From Faecalispora jeddahensis (GTDB lineage: Bacteria > Bacillota > Clostridia > Oscillospirales > Acutalibacteraceae), in NCBI RefSeq assembly GCF_000577335.1, contig NZ_CBYL010000004.1:80551-144550 (forward strand): a stretch of 64,000 nucleotides of DNA, in the 5' to 3' direction. Below the pieces are notes generated by a model. It saw only the letters and a list, made by a program, of their open reading frames with translations. It had not been told where the DNA came from and did no database searches. Below, piece after piece: positions 53,213 through 63,807 of the stretch. Made by a program: the position numbers and the translations under genes. Each line of letters starts with the position of its first letter. The stretch's first letter is position 1.

Positions 53213-53374
53213 ATGTTTCAGGCGAATGATCAGGAAATGAACCGATATTTTTCTTCTCTTCCCCATTTTATTCAGGAGTCCATCCATCAGTCCAGCGTTG
53301 AGATTCATACAATTGATGAGCTGAAAGCGATTGCTGAGAATCTGCAGTCGCAGGAAAGGCAGAACAATTCCTGA
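53213..53374 (+). CDS. 53-residue conserved-looking small protein
   Basis: Begins MFQANDQEMNRYFSSLPHFI after AGGAGG with eight-base spacing. The sequence SLPHFIQESIHQSSVEIHTIDELKAIAENL resembles a small protein widespread in Clostridia (family recollection, unnamed). No membrane segment; predicted helical. It is the only + strand gene between the permease-like gene and the importer genes, followed by the terminator at 53419-53468. Confidence 0.75.
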   Translation: MFQANDQEMNRYFSSLPHFIQESIHQSSVEIHTIDELKAIAENLQSQERQNNS

Positions 53375-53418
53375 CCTTTGCAATTCCCATGCAAAACCGA
53401 ATTTCTCCCCTAAACACA

Positions 53419-53468
53419 AAAAGATGCGCCTTGATGGCTTCAGCAGCCCAATCAAGACGCATTTTTTA
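53419..53468. terminator. Bidirectional terminator
   Basis: Arms near 53420-53434 and 53450-53466 (AAAAGATGCGCCTTGAT with ATCAAGACGCATTTTTT), A/T tails on both sides. It serves the small + gene and the importer operon on -. Confidence 0.85.
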
Positions 53469-53512
53469 TACACTGTTTTTGGAATGGAACCGTTTTGCAA
53501 CAGCCCCATCTA

Positions 53513-54247
53513 TTACAGAACCTTTGAAAGAAAGTCCTGAAGTCTTGCATGCTTCGGGCTCGCGAAGAACTCCTGCGGAGGAGCTTCCTCCAGAACCTGC
53601 CCCTGATCCATAAACAGAATCCGGGTGGCGACCTCTCTGGCAAAACCCATTTCATGGGTGACGACGATCATCGTCATACCCTCCTGGGCCAGCTGCTTCA
53701 TGACCTGCAGAACCTCGCCGACCATTTCAGGGTCCAGCGCGGAGGTGGGCTCGTCAAACAGCATCACCTTCGGCTCCATCGCCAACGAGCGAACGATGGC
53801 AATGCGCTGCTTCTGCCCGCCGGAAAGCTGAGCAGGGTATGCCTGTGCCTTATCGGCCAGGCCGACTCGTTCGAGAAGCTGCATGGCCGAACGCTCGGCC
53901 TCTTCCTGGGTTTTCAGCTTCAAAGATGTTGGGGCCAGCGTGATGTTCTCAAGAATCGTCAGGTGCGGGAACAGATTGAAGTGCTGAAACACCATTCCCA
54001 TCTTCTGGCGGAGGAGATTAATGTTGCATTTAGGGCTGGTGATTTCCTCTTCCTCAAACCAGATTTCACCGGAAGTCGGCTGCTCCAAAAGGTTCAGGCA
54101 GCGCAGAAAGGTGCTTTTTCCCGAGCCGGACGGCCCGACGATAACTACCTTTTCTCCCTTTTCGATTGTCTGATTGATTCCCATGAGAACGGGAAGATCT
54201 CCGCGGGAGGTGTGAAACGTCTTTTCCAGGTTTTTAACGGATATCAC
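53513..54247 (-). CDS. glnQ: Polar amino-acid ABC transporter ATPase (GlnQ-type)
   Basis: ATP-binding subunit of an amino-acid importer. The 244 residues have Walker [10 protein letters not shown] near 37-45, the signature LSGGQKQR, Walker [13 protein letters not shown] and H-loop VTHEMGF. GTG 54247 overlaps the permease stop (GTGA), with AAGGAGG ten bases ahead. Last gene of the importer operon; the substrate is probably a polar or basic amino acid. Confidence 0.96.
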   Translation of the reverse strand: MISVKNLEKTFHTSRGDLPVLMGINQTIEKGEKVVIVGPSGSGKSTFLRCLNLLEQPTSGEIWFEEEEITSPKCNINLLRQKMGMVFQHFNLFPHLTILENITLAPTSLKLKTQEEAERSAMQLLERVGLADKAQAYPAQLSGGQKQRIAIVRSLAMEPKVMLFDEPTSALDPEMVGEVLQVMKQLAQEGMTMIVVTHEMGFAREVATRILFMDQGQVLEEAPPQEFFASPKHARLQDFLSKVL

Positions 54248-54992
54248 TTGCGCTCAGCCTCCTTTCCAGCACGGTGAGGAATCTGGTGAGAATCATGACG
54301 ATCAAGAGGTAAACCGCAGCGACCGTTAACAGCGGCGTATACGCGTCGTAGGTAATGCTGCGGATGACATCGCCCGCCTTGGTCAGATCCTGCACACCGA
54401 TATAACCGGCGACAGAGGTTTCCTTGAGCAGGGAAATGAACTCATTGAAGATAGCCGGGGCCACGTTCTTGAGCGCCTGCGGGAACACGATTTTGATCAT
54501 CGTGGTTTTCTGATTCAGGCCAAGGGAACGCCCCGCCTCGATCTGACCCTTGTCCACAGACTGAATTCCGCTGCGGATGACCTCGGCCACATACGCACCG
54601 GAATTGATGCCGAACGCGATGACGGCCGCAACCATTTTATCCGCAGACTGATAAATCACATAATACGTAATCAAAAGCTGAACCACAACAGGGGTTCCGC
54701 GAATGACCGTCAGGTAAATGCTGCAAATCGCATTCAGAAAGCGAAACTTTTTCTTATCATTATTATGTGTTACGCGGATGAGGGCAACCAGTGTGCCAAG
54801 CACAATACCGATCATAACCGCAAACAGAGTGATCAGCAGTGTGTTCCCCAAACCGGAAACGATATATTTATACCGGTTTTTCACGATAAAAGCATCATAA
54901 AAATGCTGCCCCAAATTCATGTACAGATCTTGAAAGAAACGCCCAATATCAAAACCGGCCAGATATTGTGGGTTCAGGATCAGATTCCCCAT
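54234..54992 (-). CDS. Amino-acid ABC transporter permease (HisM/GlnP family)
   Basis: A 252-residue permease with five or so helices and the EAA-type loop [23 protein letters not shown], which binds the ATPase. The segment [10 protein letters not shown] is typical for the family. A soluble N-terminal stretch of about 45 residues precedes the first helix. It overlaps glnQ and follows the binding-protein gene by about 80 bases. Confidence 0.95.
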   Translation of the reverse strand: MGNLILNPQYLAGFDIGRFFQDLYMNLGQHFYDAFIVKNRYKYIVSGLGNTLLITLFAVMIGIVLGTLVALIRVTHNNDKKKFRFLNAICSIYLTVIRGTPVVVQLLITYYVIYQSADKMVAAVIAFGINSGAYVAEVIRSGIQSVDKGQIEAGRSLGLNQKTTMIKIVFPQALKNVAPAIFNEFISLLKETSVAGYIGVQDLTKAGDVIRSITYDAYTPLLTVAAVYLLIVMILTRFLTVLERRLSASDIR

Positions 54993-55075
54993 AGCAACCT
55001 CCTTAAATGGGACGAAAAGGCAAAGGAGGGCAGCGGGGAATCCCGCTACCCAGCCCGAAAATCACAGAAGCTCTG

Positions 55076-55912
55076 TTATGATTCCTGTGCCAGATATTTA
55101 TCAAAGATTTTCTGCAGATCGCCGCTGTCCTTCAACTCTTTCAAAGTCTCATTGATCAGATCGGTAAGCTCGGTGTTGCCCTTTTTCACAGCAATTGCAT
55201 ACTGCTCACTCGTCAGCATGTCGTCGAGCTTTGCAATTTTATCGCTGTTCTTCTCAACGTATTTCTGAGCCGGGAAATCATCGATAACAACCGCGTCGAT
55301 TCTGCCGGCAATCAGATCGGAAACAGCATCCATACCCTTGTTGTAACGCTCAACGGAGCCAACCTTGATCTCGCTGGTGCCATCTTCGTTGGTGCAGTAC
55401 TTGTCGCCTGTGGTGCCGGTCTGCACGCCGACCTTCTTGCCGTCCAGATCTTTGGGCGCCTTAATGTCTCCGCCCTTTTTCACGATGACCGCCTGGCCTG
55501 CGTCAAAATAGCTGTCGGAGAAATCAACATTCTTTCTTCTCTCGTCATCAGCAGTCATGCCGGCTGCAACAAAATCCGCTTTGCCGGAGGTGATTTCCGG
55601 AATCAGAGAATCGAAAGCAACGTCGTTCACCTTCAGTTCAACGCCAAGCTTATCGGCGATTTTCTGGGAAATTTCAAGATCGATGCCCACAATGCTTTCG
55701 CCGTCTTTGTATTCAAACGGCTCAAATTCCGCGTTGGTAGACATGGTGATAAACCCGTTTTTCTTGATCGTATCCAAAGTGCTGGTGCTGACGCCGTTGT
55801 TGCTGGAATCAGACGCCGACCCGCTGGAGGTACCGCCGCCGTTGCAGGCGGACATGGACAGCATGGCTGCGGCTGCAAGACAGACCGCTAAAAACTTTAC
55901 TGATTTTTTCAT
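55076..55912 (-). CDS. Amino-acid ABC transporter substrate-binding lipoprotein
   Basis: A 278-residue binding protein with a lipoprotein signal (MLSMSAC, the lipid Cys at about residue 23), Gly/Ser-rich linker and the SBP_bac_3 fold: NAEFEPFEYKDGESIVGIDLEI, DFVAAGMTADDERRKNVDFSDSYFDAGQ, then GVQTGTTGDKY. The domain order matches polar-amino-acid binders. It is the first gene of the importer operon, with a near-consensus promoter at 55970-55998. Confidence 0.96.
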   Translation of the reverse strand: MKKSVKFLAVCLAAAAMLSMSACNGGGTSSGSASDSSNNGVSTSTLDTIKKNGFITMSTNAEFEPFEYKDGESIVGIDLEISQKIADKLGVELKVNDVAFDSLIPEITSGKADFVAAGMTADDERRKNVDFSDSYFDAGQAVIVKKGGDIKAPKDLDGKKVGVQTGTTGDKYCTNEDGTSEIKVGSVERYNKGMDAVSDLIAGRIDAVVIDDFPAQKYVEKNSDKIAKLDDMLTSEQYAIAVKKGNTELTDLINETLKELKDSGDLQKIFDKYLAQES

Positions 55913-55969
55913 GGTTCTATCCCTCTTCTATTCAATCTCATTTTTCTCACAGAACTAAAATATGAATGT

Positions 55970-55998
55970 ATTATATCGCATAATTATACATAAATCAA
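55970..55998 (-). promoter_or_regulatory. Promoter of the amino-acid importer operon
   Basis: On the minus strand TTGATT (55993-55998), a 17-bp spacer and TATAAT (55970-55975). Confidence 0.8.
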
Positions 55999-56065
55999 GT
56001 CATAAATCTTATAAAAACTAATTTTGTCAGGTTCGTTGTTTTCAAAAGGAATCGTTTTTCAAATT

Positions 56066-56947
56066 TTATGCAATTGATACATTCAGCTCCTGCAACAGCA
56101 GAACAAAATCTTCTGGTATGGAGGCATGCAAAAAAAGCGCTTCTTTGGTAACGGGATGGATCAGACTGGCCGAAAGGCAATGCAGCGCCTGACGCCCGAT
56201 TTTATCCAGATGTCCTCCATACAAGTCATCCCCGGAAAGCGGATGAAAAATACTTGACAAATGTACTCGAATCTGATGAGTTCGACCGGTTTCCAGGTGT
56301 ATTTTCAGAAAAGTAAGGTCATTTTTCGAGCATACGCTCTGCCAGTGGGTGACAGCTGCTTCACCGGAAGGCGAAACCATTCTCTGAATTTTGCTGCCGG
56401 GAGCCAGCGCAATCGGCGAATCGATCGTTCCACGTCCCGACAGAACACCCTCGCAGACAGCAATGTATTCTTTTTGTATATTATGGGACAAAGCTGCCGC
56501 AATATAGGAATTTTTTGCAACAATTACAATTCCACTTGTATTTTTATCCAATCGATATACAGGCCGGAACCGGCAGGTCTCCCCTGCCCTGCGCCAATGA
56601 AACGCCACCGCATTCGACAGCGTGCCTGAGTCTGAGCCCGGCACGGGATACATCGCCATTCCGGCAGGTTTATTCACTGCCAGCAGATCGGCATCCTCAT
56701 ACAAAACCGAAATCGGCACTTCCGATGGAACGGGAATCTCCTCGTCCTGCGGCAGGTTCAGGCAAACATTGTCCTCTGCATGCAGCAGAGTAATGGCCGT
56801 GGCATGTGTTCCGTTGACACAAAGGCCGTTCGGAACCCGCTTGAGTTTTACCAGAAGGCGGGCCGATACACGGCAATACCCGCGCAGAAAGCCCTTCAGG
56901 CGGCAGCCTTCATATTCCGCGGGAACCGCAAAAGTCAGTGTGCGCAA
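56066..56947 (-). CDS. RluA-type RNA pseudouridine synthase
   Basis: A 293-residue pseudouridine synthase, target not predictable (23S rRNA or tRNA). The catalytic Asp is in RPVYRLDKNTSGIVIVAKN (near 140-158), and ETGRTHQIRVHLSSIFHPLSGDDLYGG near 225-250 is typical. It has an N-terminal region with LLVKLKRVPNG, similar to an S4 domain. I chose TTG 56947, eight bases after GGAGGG; an ATG at 56968 lies at the base of the terminator. Confidence 0.92.
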   Translation of the reverse strand: MRTLTFAVPAEYEGCRLKGFLRGYCRVSARLLVKLKRVPNGLCVNGTHATAITLLHAEDNVCLNLPQDEEIPVPSEVPISVLYEDADLLAVNKPAGMAMYPVPGSDSGTLSNAVAFHWRRAGETCRFRPVYRLDKNTSGIVIVAKNSYIAAALSHNIQKEYIAVCEGVLSGRGTIDSPIALAPGSKIQRMVSPSGEAAVTHWQSVCSKNDLTFLKIHLETGRTHQIRVHLSSIFHPLSGDDLYGGHLDKIGRQALHCLSASLIHPVTKEALFLHASIPEDFVLLLQELNVSIA

Positions 56948-56969
56948 AGCATTTTCCCTCCCTCTCATC

Positions 56970-57000
56970 AAAAAAGCGGCAGCCGAAGCCGCCGCTTTCT
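56970..57000 (-). terminator. Intrinsic terminator after ilvE
   Basis: On the minus strand AAAGCGGCGGC and GCTGCCGCTTT arms with TTCG loop, followed by six T. Confidence 0.92.
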
Positions 57001-57024
57001 GAACATCAGCGAATGACCTGATGA

Positions 57025-58092
57025 TTAATCTACTGCAACTGTCCAGCCGAAGGTATCCGGCAGCTTGCCCCACTGAATACCGGTCATGGTATCGTACAGA
57101 CGCTGGGACAACGGGCCGATTTTACCGTCGTTGAACTCCATGATCGCATCGCCCCACTTGAGGTGACCGATCGGGGAAATTACAGCCGCGGTACCGGTAC
57201 CGAACGCTTCTTTGAGTTTTCCCTCTTTGGCCGCGTCGGCCACTTCCTGAATCGACAGACGGCGCTCAGTGACATTCAGGCCCCAGGATTTCAGGATATC
57301 GATAGCGGACATACGGGTCACACCGGACAAAATGGAACCCTGCAAAGCGGGAGTGACCACTTCATCGCCGATCTGGAAGAATACGTTCATGGTGCCGACT
57401 TCTTCAATGTATTTGCGCTCCACGCCGTCGAGCCACAAAACCTGTGTATAGTTCTGCTTTTCCGCCTCGTCCTGCGCCTTGAGGGACGCCGCGTAGTTGC
57501 CGGCGGTCTTTGCAAAACCCATGCCGCCCTTTACCGCACGCACATAGCCGTCTTCCACATAAATCTTCACCGGATTCAGGCCTTCGGGATAATATGCGCC
57601 GACGGGCGAGCAGATGATGATAAACATGAGGTGATGCGCGGGATGCACGCCCACAACCGGATCAACGCCGATAATAAACGGGCGTATGTATAATGATGTA
57701 CCGGGAGCAGAAGGCACCCAGTCACGATCTACAGAGACCAGCTTCTTGATTGCTTCCACCGCAAATTGCTCGTCGATCTGCGGAATACAGAGACGTTCGT
57801 TCGAGACGTTCAAACGCGCCATATTTCTGTCGGGACGAAACAGCAGAATCCGGTTATCGTCCGTACGGTAAGCTTTCATACCCTCAAAAACAGATTGTCC
57901 ATAATGCAGGCACATGGCGGACGGCTCCAGATTCAGGGGAGCATACGGTACGATTCGGGGATCATGCCAGCCCTCGCCGCTGGTGTAGTCCATAATAAAC
58001 ATATGGTCCGTAAAAGTACGGCCGAATCCCAATTTTGTCTCATCCGCAGGCTTGGCCTTGGGGTGTTGAGTGTGTTCAACTCTGATTTGCAT
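57025..58092 (-). CDS. ilvE: Branched-chain amino-acid aminotransferase
   Basis: Last step of valine, leucine and isoleucine synthesis, PLP-dependent fold IV. The 355-residue protein has FTDHMFIMDY, HYGQSVFEGMKAYR (near 62-75), the PLP Lys in GFAKTAGNYAASL (near 190-200) and GVERKYIEEVGTMNVFF. The long eukaryote-like form is common in Firmicutes. I chose ATG 58092 after AGGGAGGG; the frame is open to 58119. Confidence 0.96.
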   Translation of the reverse strand: MQIRVEHTQHPKAKPADETKLGFGRTFTDHMFIMDYTSGEGWHDPRIVPYAPLNLEPSAMCLHYGQSVFEGMKAYRTDDNRILLFRPDRNMARLNVSNERLCIPQIDEQFAVEAIKKLVSVDRDWVPSAPGTSLYIRPFIIGVDPVVGVHPAHHLMFIIICSPVGAYYPEGLNPVKIYVEDGYVRAVKGGMGFAKTAGNYAASLKAQDEAEKQNYTQVLWLDGVERKYIEEVGTMNVFFQIGDEVVTPALQGSILSGVTRMSAIDILKSWGLNVTERRLSIQEVADAAKEGKLKEAFGTGTAAVISPIGHLKWGDAIMEFNDGKIGPLSQRLYDTMTGIQWGKLPDTFGWTVAVD

Positions 58093-58198
58093 AGTTAGCC
58101 CTCCCTGATATTTTATCACTTTAACTCATTGTAACATCATTCATTTTTAAATTCAAGACACCTGTCATCCGCAATCGGACAGAAAAATACACAAAATA

Positions 58199-59536
58199 TC
58201 AGGTATGGCTGCGCAGACCTTTTGGATACCGGTTCTTCATTTTGCCGGAAGAACACTTGCCGAATCCCGTCATCACACCGTCAACAGCGACCCCCACATA
58301 GCCTTTCAAAGCGGGATCGACCTCCAGTTCTTCTCCGTGCAGATACGCGCGGATCTCTGATGAGCGGGACAAAAAATCCACCGTCTGCCTTAGCTGGTGC
58401 GGCAATGACGACAAAAACAGCGCATGCGCCGGCTCGATACGTCCTTTCTGGATTTCACCGAGCATCACGCCGGCACGGATCACCCCAAGGCCGGACAACC
58501 CGGGAAGAAACTCCGGCGCAATCAGAATCGAACTGCCGCTTTGAATCAGCGGGCGCGGCAGCGGAGTGTTAAAAATCTGGCCGTACAGCGCTTTTGCGTC
58601 TGCCTGCGCAGGGAATTTTGCAAAGGGATAGTCCGCCGCACGGCAAGCAGCGGGCGAAGTCTTTCTCATTTTCGCCACAAAGTGCCCATCCCCGCCGTCC
58701 ATCGGGAAAACGCGCCGTGCCTGCGGCATTCCGATTCCGGGCCTGCCAAAGGAAACGCCGGAATCCTCCAGAACAAAATCCGGATGCCGGAGCAGAAACG
58801 CACGGACAGTTTCTTCGTTTTCTTCCGGCGAAAAGGTGCAGGTAGAGTAAACAAGGATTCCGTTTTCCCGCAGGGCGTTTGCGGCGCTGTCCAGAATCAG
58901 GCCCTGACGAACCGCGCACGTTTTCACATGCTCTTCGCTCCAATCCTGCACGGCCTGCGCGTCGCGGCGAAACATTCCCTCCCCGGAGCAGGGCGCGTCC
59001 ACCAGCACACGGTCAAAAAAACCGGAAAGCGTTTCGCATAGCAGTTCGGGATGACACGAGGAAATCACGGCGTTTGAAACACCCATGCGCTCCAGATTGG
59101 AAAGCAGCGCCATCGCGCGGGAGCGAACCACCTCGTTCGACCACAGCAGTCCCCTGCCGGCCAGCAAAGCCGCGATTTGCGTGGATTTTCCACCCGGCGC
59201 GGCGCACAGATCGAGGATCTTCTCCCCCGGCTGAGGGCCCAGTATGGTCACGGCGGAAGCCGCGGAAGGCTCCTGCGAATAAAAGGCCCCCGCATGGTGC
59301 AGCGGGATGCTTCCGGGCTTGTCCGCATCCTCGGGAATATAGTAAGAATATGGAGAAAACGGGCTGATTTCGATTGGAAAATCGAGTGCGTTTTTTAGTG
59401 TTTTTTCGTCGCATTTGATCGGATTCAATCGAATTCCGCGCATGGAAGGCTGCTCCATACACTCTAAAAAATCGGCGTATTCGTCGCCCAGCAGCGTGTG
59501 CATACGGCCCAAAAACGCCGAAGGATATTCGTTCAT
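58199..59536 (-). CDS. NOL1/NOP2/Sun-type RNA m5C methyltransferase
   Basis: A 445-residue enzyme of the RsmF/YebU type, which methylates C5 of rRNA cytosine. The SAM motif is LDLCAAPGGKSTQIA near 110-124, the catalytic motif VLVDAPCSGEGMFRR near 177-190, and VYSTCTFSPEENE near 226-238. The C-terminal domain (about 300-445) with FPMDGGDGHFVAKM and VDGVMTGFGKCSSGKMKNRYPKGLR matches the RsmF C-terminal RNA-binding region. I chose ATG 59536; the frame is open to 59641. Confidence 0.9.
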   Translation of the reverse strand: MNEYPSAFLGRMHTLLGDEYADFLECMEQPSMRGIRLNPIKCDEKTLKNALDFPIEISPFSPYSYYIPEDADKPGSIPLHHAGAFYSQEPSAASAVTILGPQPGEKILDLCAAPGGKSTQIAALLAGRGLLWSNEVVRSRAMALLSNLERMGVSNAVISSCHPELLCETLSGFFDRVLVDAPCSGEGMFRRDAQAVQDWSEEHVKTCAVRQGLILDSAANALRENGILVYSTCTFSPEENEETVRAFLLRHPDFVLEDSGVSFGRPGIGMPQARRVFPMDGGDGHFVAKMRKTSPAACRAADYPFAKFPAQADAKALYGQIFNTPLPRPLIQSGSSILIAPEFLPGLSGLGVIRAGVMLGEIQKGRIEPAHALFLSSLPHQLRQTVDFLSRSSEIRAYLHGEELEVDPALKGYVGVAVDGVMTGFGKCSSGKMKNRYPKGLRSHT

Positions 59537-59613
59537 AAACAGGTCAGCTCCCAAAGATTGTTTGTATATTTCAAAAGGAACGGAAAACAATAATCGCGAA
59601 GGGGGTGAAATAC

Positions 59614-59829
59614 TTGGATAAAAATTATGAGAAGAGCACAAACAAGACCCAGAATTCCACCAGCAACTGCAAAACCCAGAGCAGCAACAATAGAACCAAC
59701 AACTCTACTCAGAACAACTCTACTCAGAACAACAATACTCAGAGCAACAATAAGACCAGCAATTCCACTCAGCAGAAGAAGGACTCTTCCTCCTACAACA
59801 ACGTAGAGAACAACAATAACTACCGCTAA
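59614..59829 (+). CDS. Asn/Thr/Ser/Gln-rich low-complexity small protein
   Basis: A 71-residue protein, TTG 59614 start with GGGGG eight bases ahead (GTG 59605 is the alternative). More than half of the residues are Asn, Thr, Ser or Gln, with repeated units NNSTQN and NNNTQSNNKT, and an N-terminal and C-terminal Lys/Tyr-containing cap. It has no signal or membrane segment. I do not recognise its function; small Asn-rich proteins of spores or coats are one possibility. It is ended by the strong terminator at 59847-59890. Confidence 0.65.
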   Translation: MDKNYEKSTNKTQNSTSNCKTQSSNNRTNNSTQNNSTQNNNTQSNNKTSNSTQQKKDSSSYNNVENNNNYR

Positions 59830-59846
59830 ACGACTAGTAACATTTT

Positions 59847-59890
59847 AGAGCAGACGGTTTTGACGAATGGCAAAACCGTCTGCTCTTCCC
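59847..59890. terminator. Intrinsic terminator, bidirectional
   Basis: A 15-bp perfect stem (59847-59861/59872-59886) with a 10-nt loop and T-rich tail on +. It serves the Asn-rich gene and the convergent yitT transcript. Confidence 0.93.
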
Positions 59891-59916
59891 TTTTTAAGGC
59901 TTTCTTTCAAATGTAC

Positions 59917-60843
59917 TTATGGATCTTCGGGCTTCTTGCTTTTATTCAGAAGATCTTTCAGGGTTTTTTCTTCCTTCCTGATCTCTCGGAAGCCCTGCCC
60001 GGTGATCTGTCCGGCTTCACCGATAATGATAAAGGCCTTGTGGTCTGTGGAGCGGATCACGTCTGTCATTTTGCTGACCTCATAGCGCCGCACGGCACAC
60101 AGCAGCACTTCCCCGTCATGGTTGCTGTATACGCCCCTCGATTTCAGGGCCGTAACGCCGCGATCCATCTCAGAGAGGATTTTCGCCGCGATTTCGTCAT
60201 TCTTTTCCGAAATGATAAAGAGCATTTTGCCGGTACCGGCGTCCGCGCCGTACAGGATCGTATCGATCAGACGGGTGGATACAAAAACGGCGATAAACGC
60301 ATAAAGGGCGCTTTCCAGACTGCGGTACACAAATCCGGAGAGCAGAATCACCATCGCGTCCACACCCATCATCAGCTGGCCGATGGAAAGTCCGCGCAGC
60401 CTTAGTTCCAGTAAACGGGCGATCAGGTCTGTGCCGCCGGTCGTCGCGCCCCGCAGCAGAACCAGGGAAAGCCCGATTCCTTCCAGTACGCCGCCAAAAA
60501 TTGCGGCGAGCATGTGGTCGCCCTCATACACAGGGAGGTAAGAAGCAAGCGCGTCAATGGTAACGGAACACATCAGGGTAGCCAGAATGGTCTTTCCCAC
60601 CAAGCGGTATCCCAGCTCCCAGATGGCCCACAGGAACACCGGAACGTTGATGACAAACAGCATGGTTCCGATCGGTGTGCCAAAGAGATAATTGAGAACC
60701 GTTGCAAGACCGGTAATTCCGCCGGGTGCGATGTGATTCGGTGCGGTAAAACAGTTGACCGAAACCGAAAACAGTACACTGCCGATCAGAAAATACAGGA
60801 CATCCATAAAAACAATCTGATTGCGCTTTTTCAAAGCTCCCAT
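59917..60843 (-). CDS. YitT-family membrane protein with DUF2179 domain
   Basis: A 308-residue protein with about five helices (residues 12-190) and a cytoplasmic C-terminal DUF2179-like domain (about 220-290, with DIIRSTDHKAFIII-like strand). The family is widespread in Firmicutes; one member, YitT/YpjC, has unknown function. The segment CFTAPNHIAPGGITGLATVLNYL fits. I chose ATG 60843 after GAGGTG. It lies downstream of mrnC and obg, probably in the same unit. Confidence 0.88.
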   Translation of the reverse strand: MGALKKRNQIVFMDVLYFLIGSVLFSVSVNCFTAPNHIAPGGITGLATVLNYLFGTPIGTMLFVINVPVFLWAIWELGYRLVGKTILATLMCSVTIDALASYLPVYEGDHMLAAIFGGVLEGIGLSLVLLRGATTGGTDLIARLLELRLRGLSIGQLMMGVDAMVILLSGFVYRSLESALYAFIAVFVSTRLIDTILYGADAGTGKMLFIISEKNDEIAAKILSEMDRGVTALKSRGVYSNHDGEVLLCAVRRYEVSKMTDVIRSTDHKAFIIIGEAGQITGQGFREIRKEEKTLKDLLNKSKKPEDP

Positions 60844-60854
60844 ACGAAAGCACC

Positions 60855-61247
60855 TCACTCCTCGCAGATTAAGGCAAAGAATTGACGCAGGCGCGCCAAC
60901 TCCCCTTTCAAATATAAATATCCAAATAAGGCTTCCAGCGCAGTGGCCGCGTGGTAATCGGCCGGGCTGGAGTTTTTCGGTACATGAGATACTTTTGCGT
61001 TTCGTCCCCGGCGGAAAACGGCTTCTTCCTCTTCGGTAAACAAAGGGATCAGCTTTTGCGCCGCCTGTGCCTGCGCACCGCAGCATACCTGGGCCACAGC
61101 ATTTTTATGCAGCGTGTTCACCGGGCAGTTTGCCTGGCAGACCAGGCGCTCCCGCACAAACAGTTCGAATACGCCGTCGCCGACAAAGGCCAGGGTCAGG
61201 GGACTGAGCTGACGCGGATCGCAGTCTTTCTCTAAAAAGCGTTCCAA
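60855..61247 (-). CDS. mrnC: Mini-ribonuclease III
   Basis: RNase III-like nuclease without dsRNA-binding domain, which matures 23S rRNA in Firmicutes. The 130 residues have the catalytic region LAFVGDGVFELFVRERLV (near 19-36, with the acidic pair) and KVSHVPKNSSPADYHAATALEALFGYLYL (near 85-115). TTG 61247 start, eight bases after AGGGGG. It follows obg by 12 bases. Confidence 0.93.
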   Translation of the reverse strand: MERFLEKDCDPRQLSPLTLAFVGDGVFELFVRERLVCQANCPVNTLHKNAVAQVCCGAQAQAAQKLIPLFTEEEEAVFRRGRNAKVSHVPKNSSPADYHAATALEALFGYLYLKGELARLRQFFALICEE

Positions 61248-61259
61248 AAATCAGGCCCC

Positions 61260-62546
<1,287 letters not shown>

Positions 62547-62576
62547 TTATACTATTCCCCTATTTCAAAACGATAT

Positions 62577-62606
62577 ATGATATTTTCTTTGTTTTCTCCC
62601 CGTCAA
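62577..62606 (-). promoter_or_regulatory. Promoter of obg
   Basis: On the minus strand TTGACG (62601-62606), an 18-bp spacer and TATCAT (62577-62582). Confidence 0.65.
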
Positions 62607-62752
62607 AGCAAAGAATAATGGAATGCCGCTTTCAAAAAGAAATCGGCACCTACCATTTGGCTGCTTTTTACGGGAATTGACGATGTAAGGCATCTACAAT
62701 TGATCGGAGAACAGTAGGACTGCTCCCGCTTAGTATAGACCTGATCATATCA

Positions 62753-62780
62753 AAAAATCCCGGGAAAATCCCGGGATTTT
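62753..62780 (-). terminator. Intrinsic terminator after rpmA
   Basis: Stem AAAATCCCGGG/CCCGGGATTTT with a short A/T loop, symmetrical and T-rich on both sides. It separates the ribosomal genes from obg. Confidence 0.93.
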
Positions 62781-62800
62781 GCTTTCAGTTGGTAACTGAA

Positions 62801-63085
62801 TTACTGCTCAACAGCGTATACGCTGACCTTTTTGCGGTCGCGGCCAAGACGCTCGAACTTCACAGTACCGTCAATCAGAGCAAAGAGAGAATCGTCGGAA
62901 CCTCTGCCCACATTGTTGCCGGGATGAATGTGAGTACCGCGCTGTTTTACCAGAATGTTTCCAGCCAGAACGAACTGACCGTCCGCACGCTTCGCGCCCA
63001 AGCGCTTGGATTCGGAATCACGGCCGTTCTTTGTGGAACCGCCGCCCTTCTTATGCGCGAAAAGCTGAATATTTATCTTTAACAT
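62801..63085 (-). CDS. rpmA: Ribosomal protein bL27 with firmicute N-terminal extension
   Basis: Large-subunit protein near the peptidyl transferase centre. The 94-residue protein has [19 protein letters not shown]. The nine-residue N-terminal extension before AHKKG (MLKINIQLF) is the firmicute-type sequence that the cysteine protease Prp must remove; prp lies directly upstream. ATG 63085. Its C-terminus is of usual length. Confidence 0.98.
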   Translation of the reverse strand: MLKINIQLFAHKKGGGSTKNGRDSESKRLGAKRADGQFVLAGNILVKQRGTHIHPGNNVGRGSDDSLFALIDGTVKFERLGRDRKKVSVYAVEQ

Positions 63086-63089
63086 AGCT

Positions 63090-63410
63090 TTACACCTCCG
63101 TAAAATTTATCCTGATATTGTCTGGATATTGCTCCTGCAGGCCCATCAAATGGAGCCTGAGTCCTTGCAGCAGGGTTCGGCACAGAAATACCGCTTTTTC
63201 AGGAATCCGAAGAGACATGTCGCCCTCCGAAACAGAAAGATCTGCTTTGACCTGAACCACATCGGTAATCGCGTTCGCCACCAGATACGCCGCGGAAGAA
63301 ACCGCTGCGCACAGAATGTCGGAACCCTCTTCCGCCAATCCGGAATGTCCGGTCATCTGAAATCCCAAAAGCTCGCCGTTCGGCTGCTGCAAAAATAAAA
63401 CCTGAATCAT
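63090..63410 (-). CDS. prp: Ribosomal-processing cysteine protease Prp
   Basis: Cleaves the N-terminal extension of bL27. The 106-residue protein has the catalytic His in [26 protein letters not shown] (residues about 18-45), where the His is in GHSG and the Cys in ILCAAVS. It lies between rplU and rpmA, the conserved firmicute order. ATG 63410 has no strong ribosome site and likely depends on coupling to rplU. Confidence 0.96.
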   Translation of the reverse strand: MIQVLFLQQPNGELLGFQMTGHSGLAEEGSDILCAAVSSAAYLVANAITDVVQVKADLSVSEGDMSLRIPEKAVFLCRTLLQGLRLHLMGLQEQYPDNIRINFTEV

Positions 63411-63412
63411 AA

Positions 63413-63721
63413 TTAAGCGTTAATGGTCTCGATCTGTACCTTTGTGTAAGGCTGACGATGGCCCATCTTGCGCTTTGAGCTCTTCTTCGGCTTATAGGTG
63501 AAAACGGTAATTTTTCTCTGCTTGCCGTTCTTCAGCACTTTGCCGGTTACGCTTGCGCCCTCAACAAAGGGAGCTCCCACTTTCAGGCCTTCTTCGCCGC
63601 CAAGAGCAACAACTTTAAATTCAACGGTGGCGTCCTGCTCCGCTGCAAGCTTCTCGATATAGATGACATCGCCATACTGTACCTTGTACTGCTTGCCGCC
63701 GGTCTCAATTACTGCATACAT
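63413..63721 (-). CDS. rplU: Ribosomal protein bL21
   Basis: Large-subunit protein with a 102-residue single domain. [24 protein letters not shown] and the C-terminal [14 protein letters not shown] are typical. It leads the rplU-prp-rpmA operon, after a leader and promoter. ATG 63721 follows AAGGCAGG. Confidence 0.98.
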   Translation of the reverse strand: MYAVIETGGKQYKVQYGDVIYIEKLAAEQDATVEFKVVALGGEEGLKVGAPFVEGASVTGKVLKNGKQRKITVFTYKPKKSSKRKMGHRQPYTKVQIETINA

Positions 63722-63800
63722 AAATAGAGTATCCTGCCTTTTTTCAATCTCGCTATCCCAGGCGGATCAAAAGATCACTTCAAAAGCCCGTAATATGCGG
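63722..63800 (-). promoter_or_regulatory. Probable L21 leader
   Basis: About 80 bases between promoter and rplU. GC-rich pairing segments (GGCCGCATATTACGGGC) suggest a structured leader as known for firmicute L21; the match is by position and structure only. Confidence 0.5.
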
Positions 63801-63807
63801 CCTACCA

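Noticed and set aside
59614..59829. Repeat array that might be CRISPR
   Set aside because: The repeats are codon-level and in frame, lack constant repeat/spacer units, and no cas gene is present.
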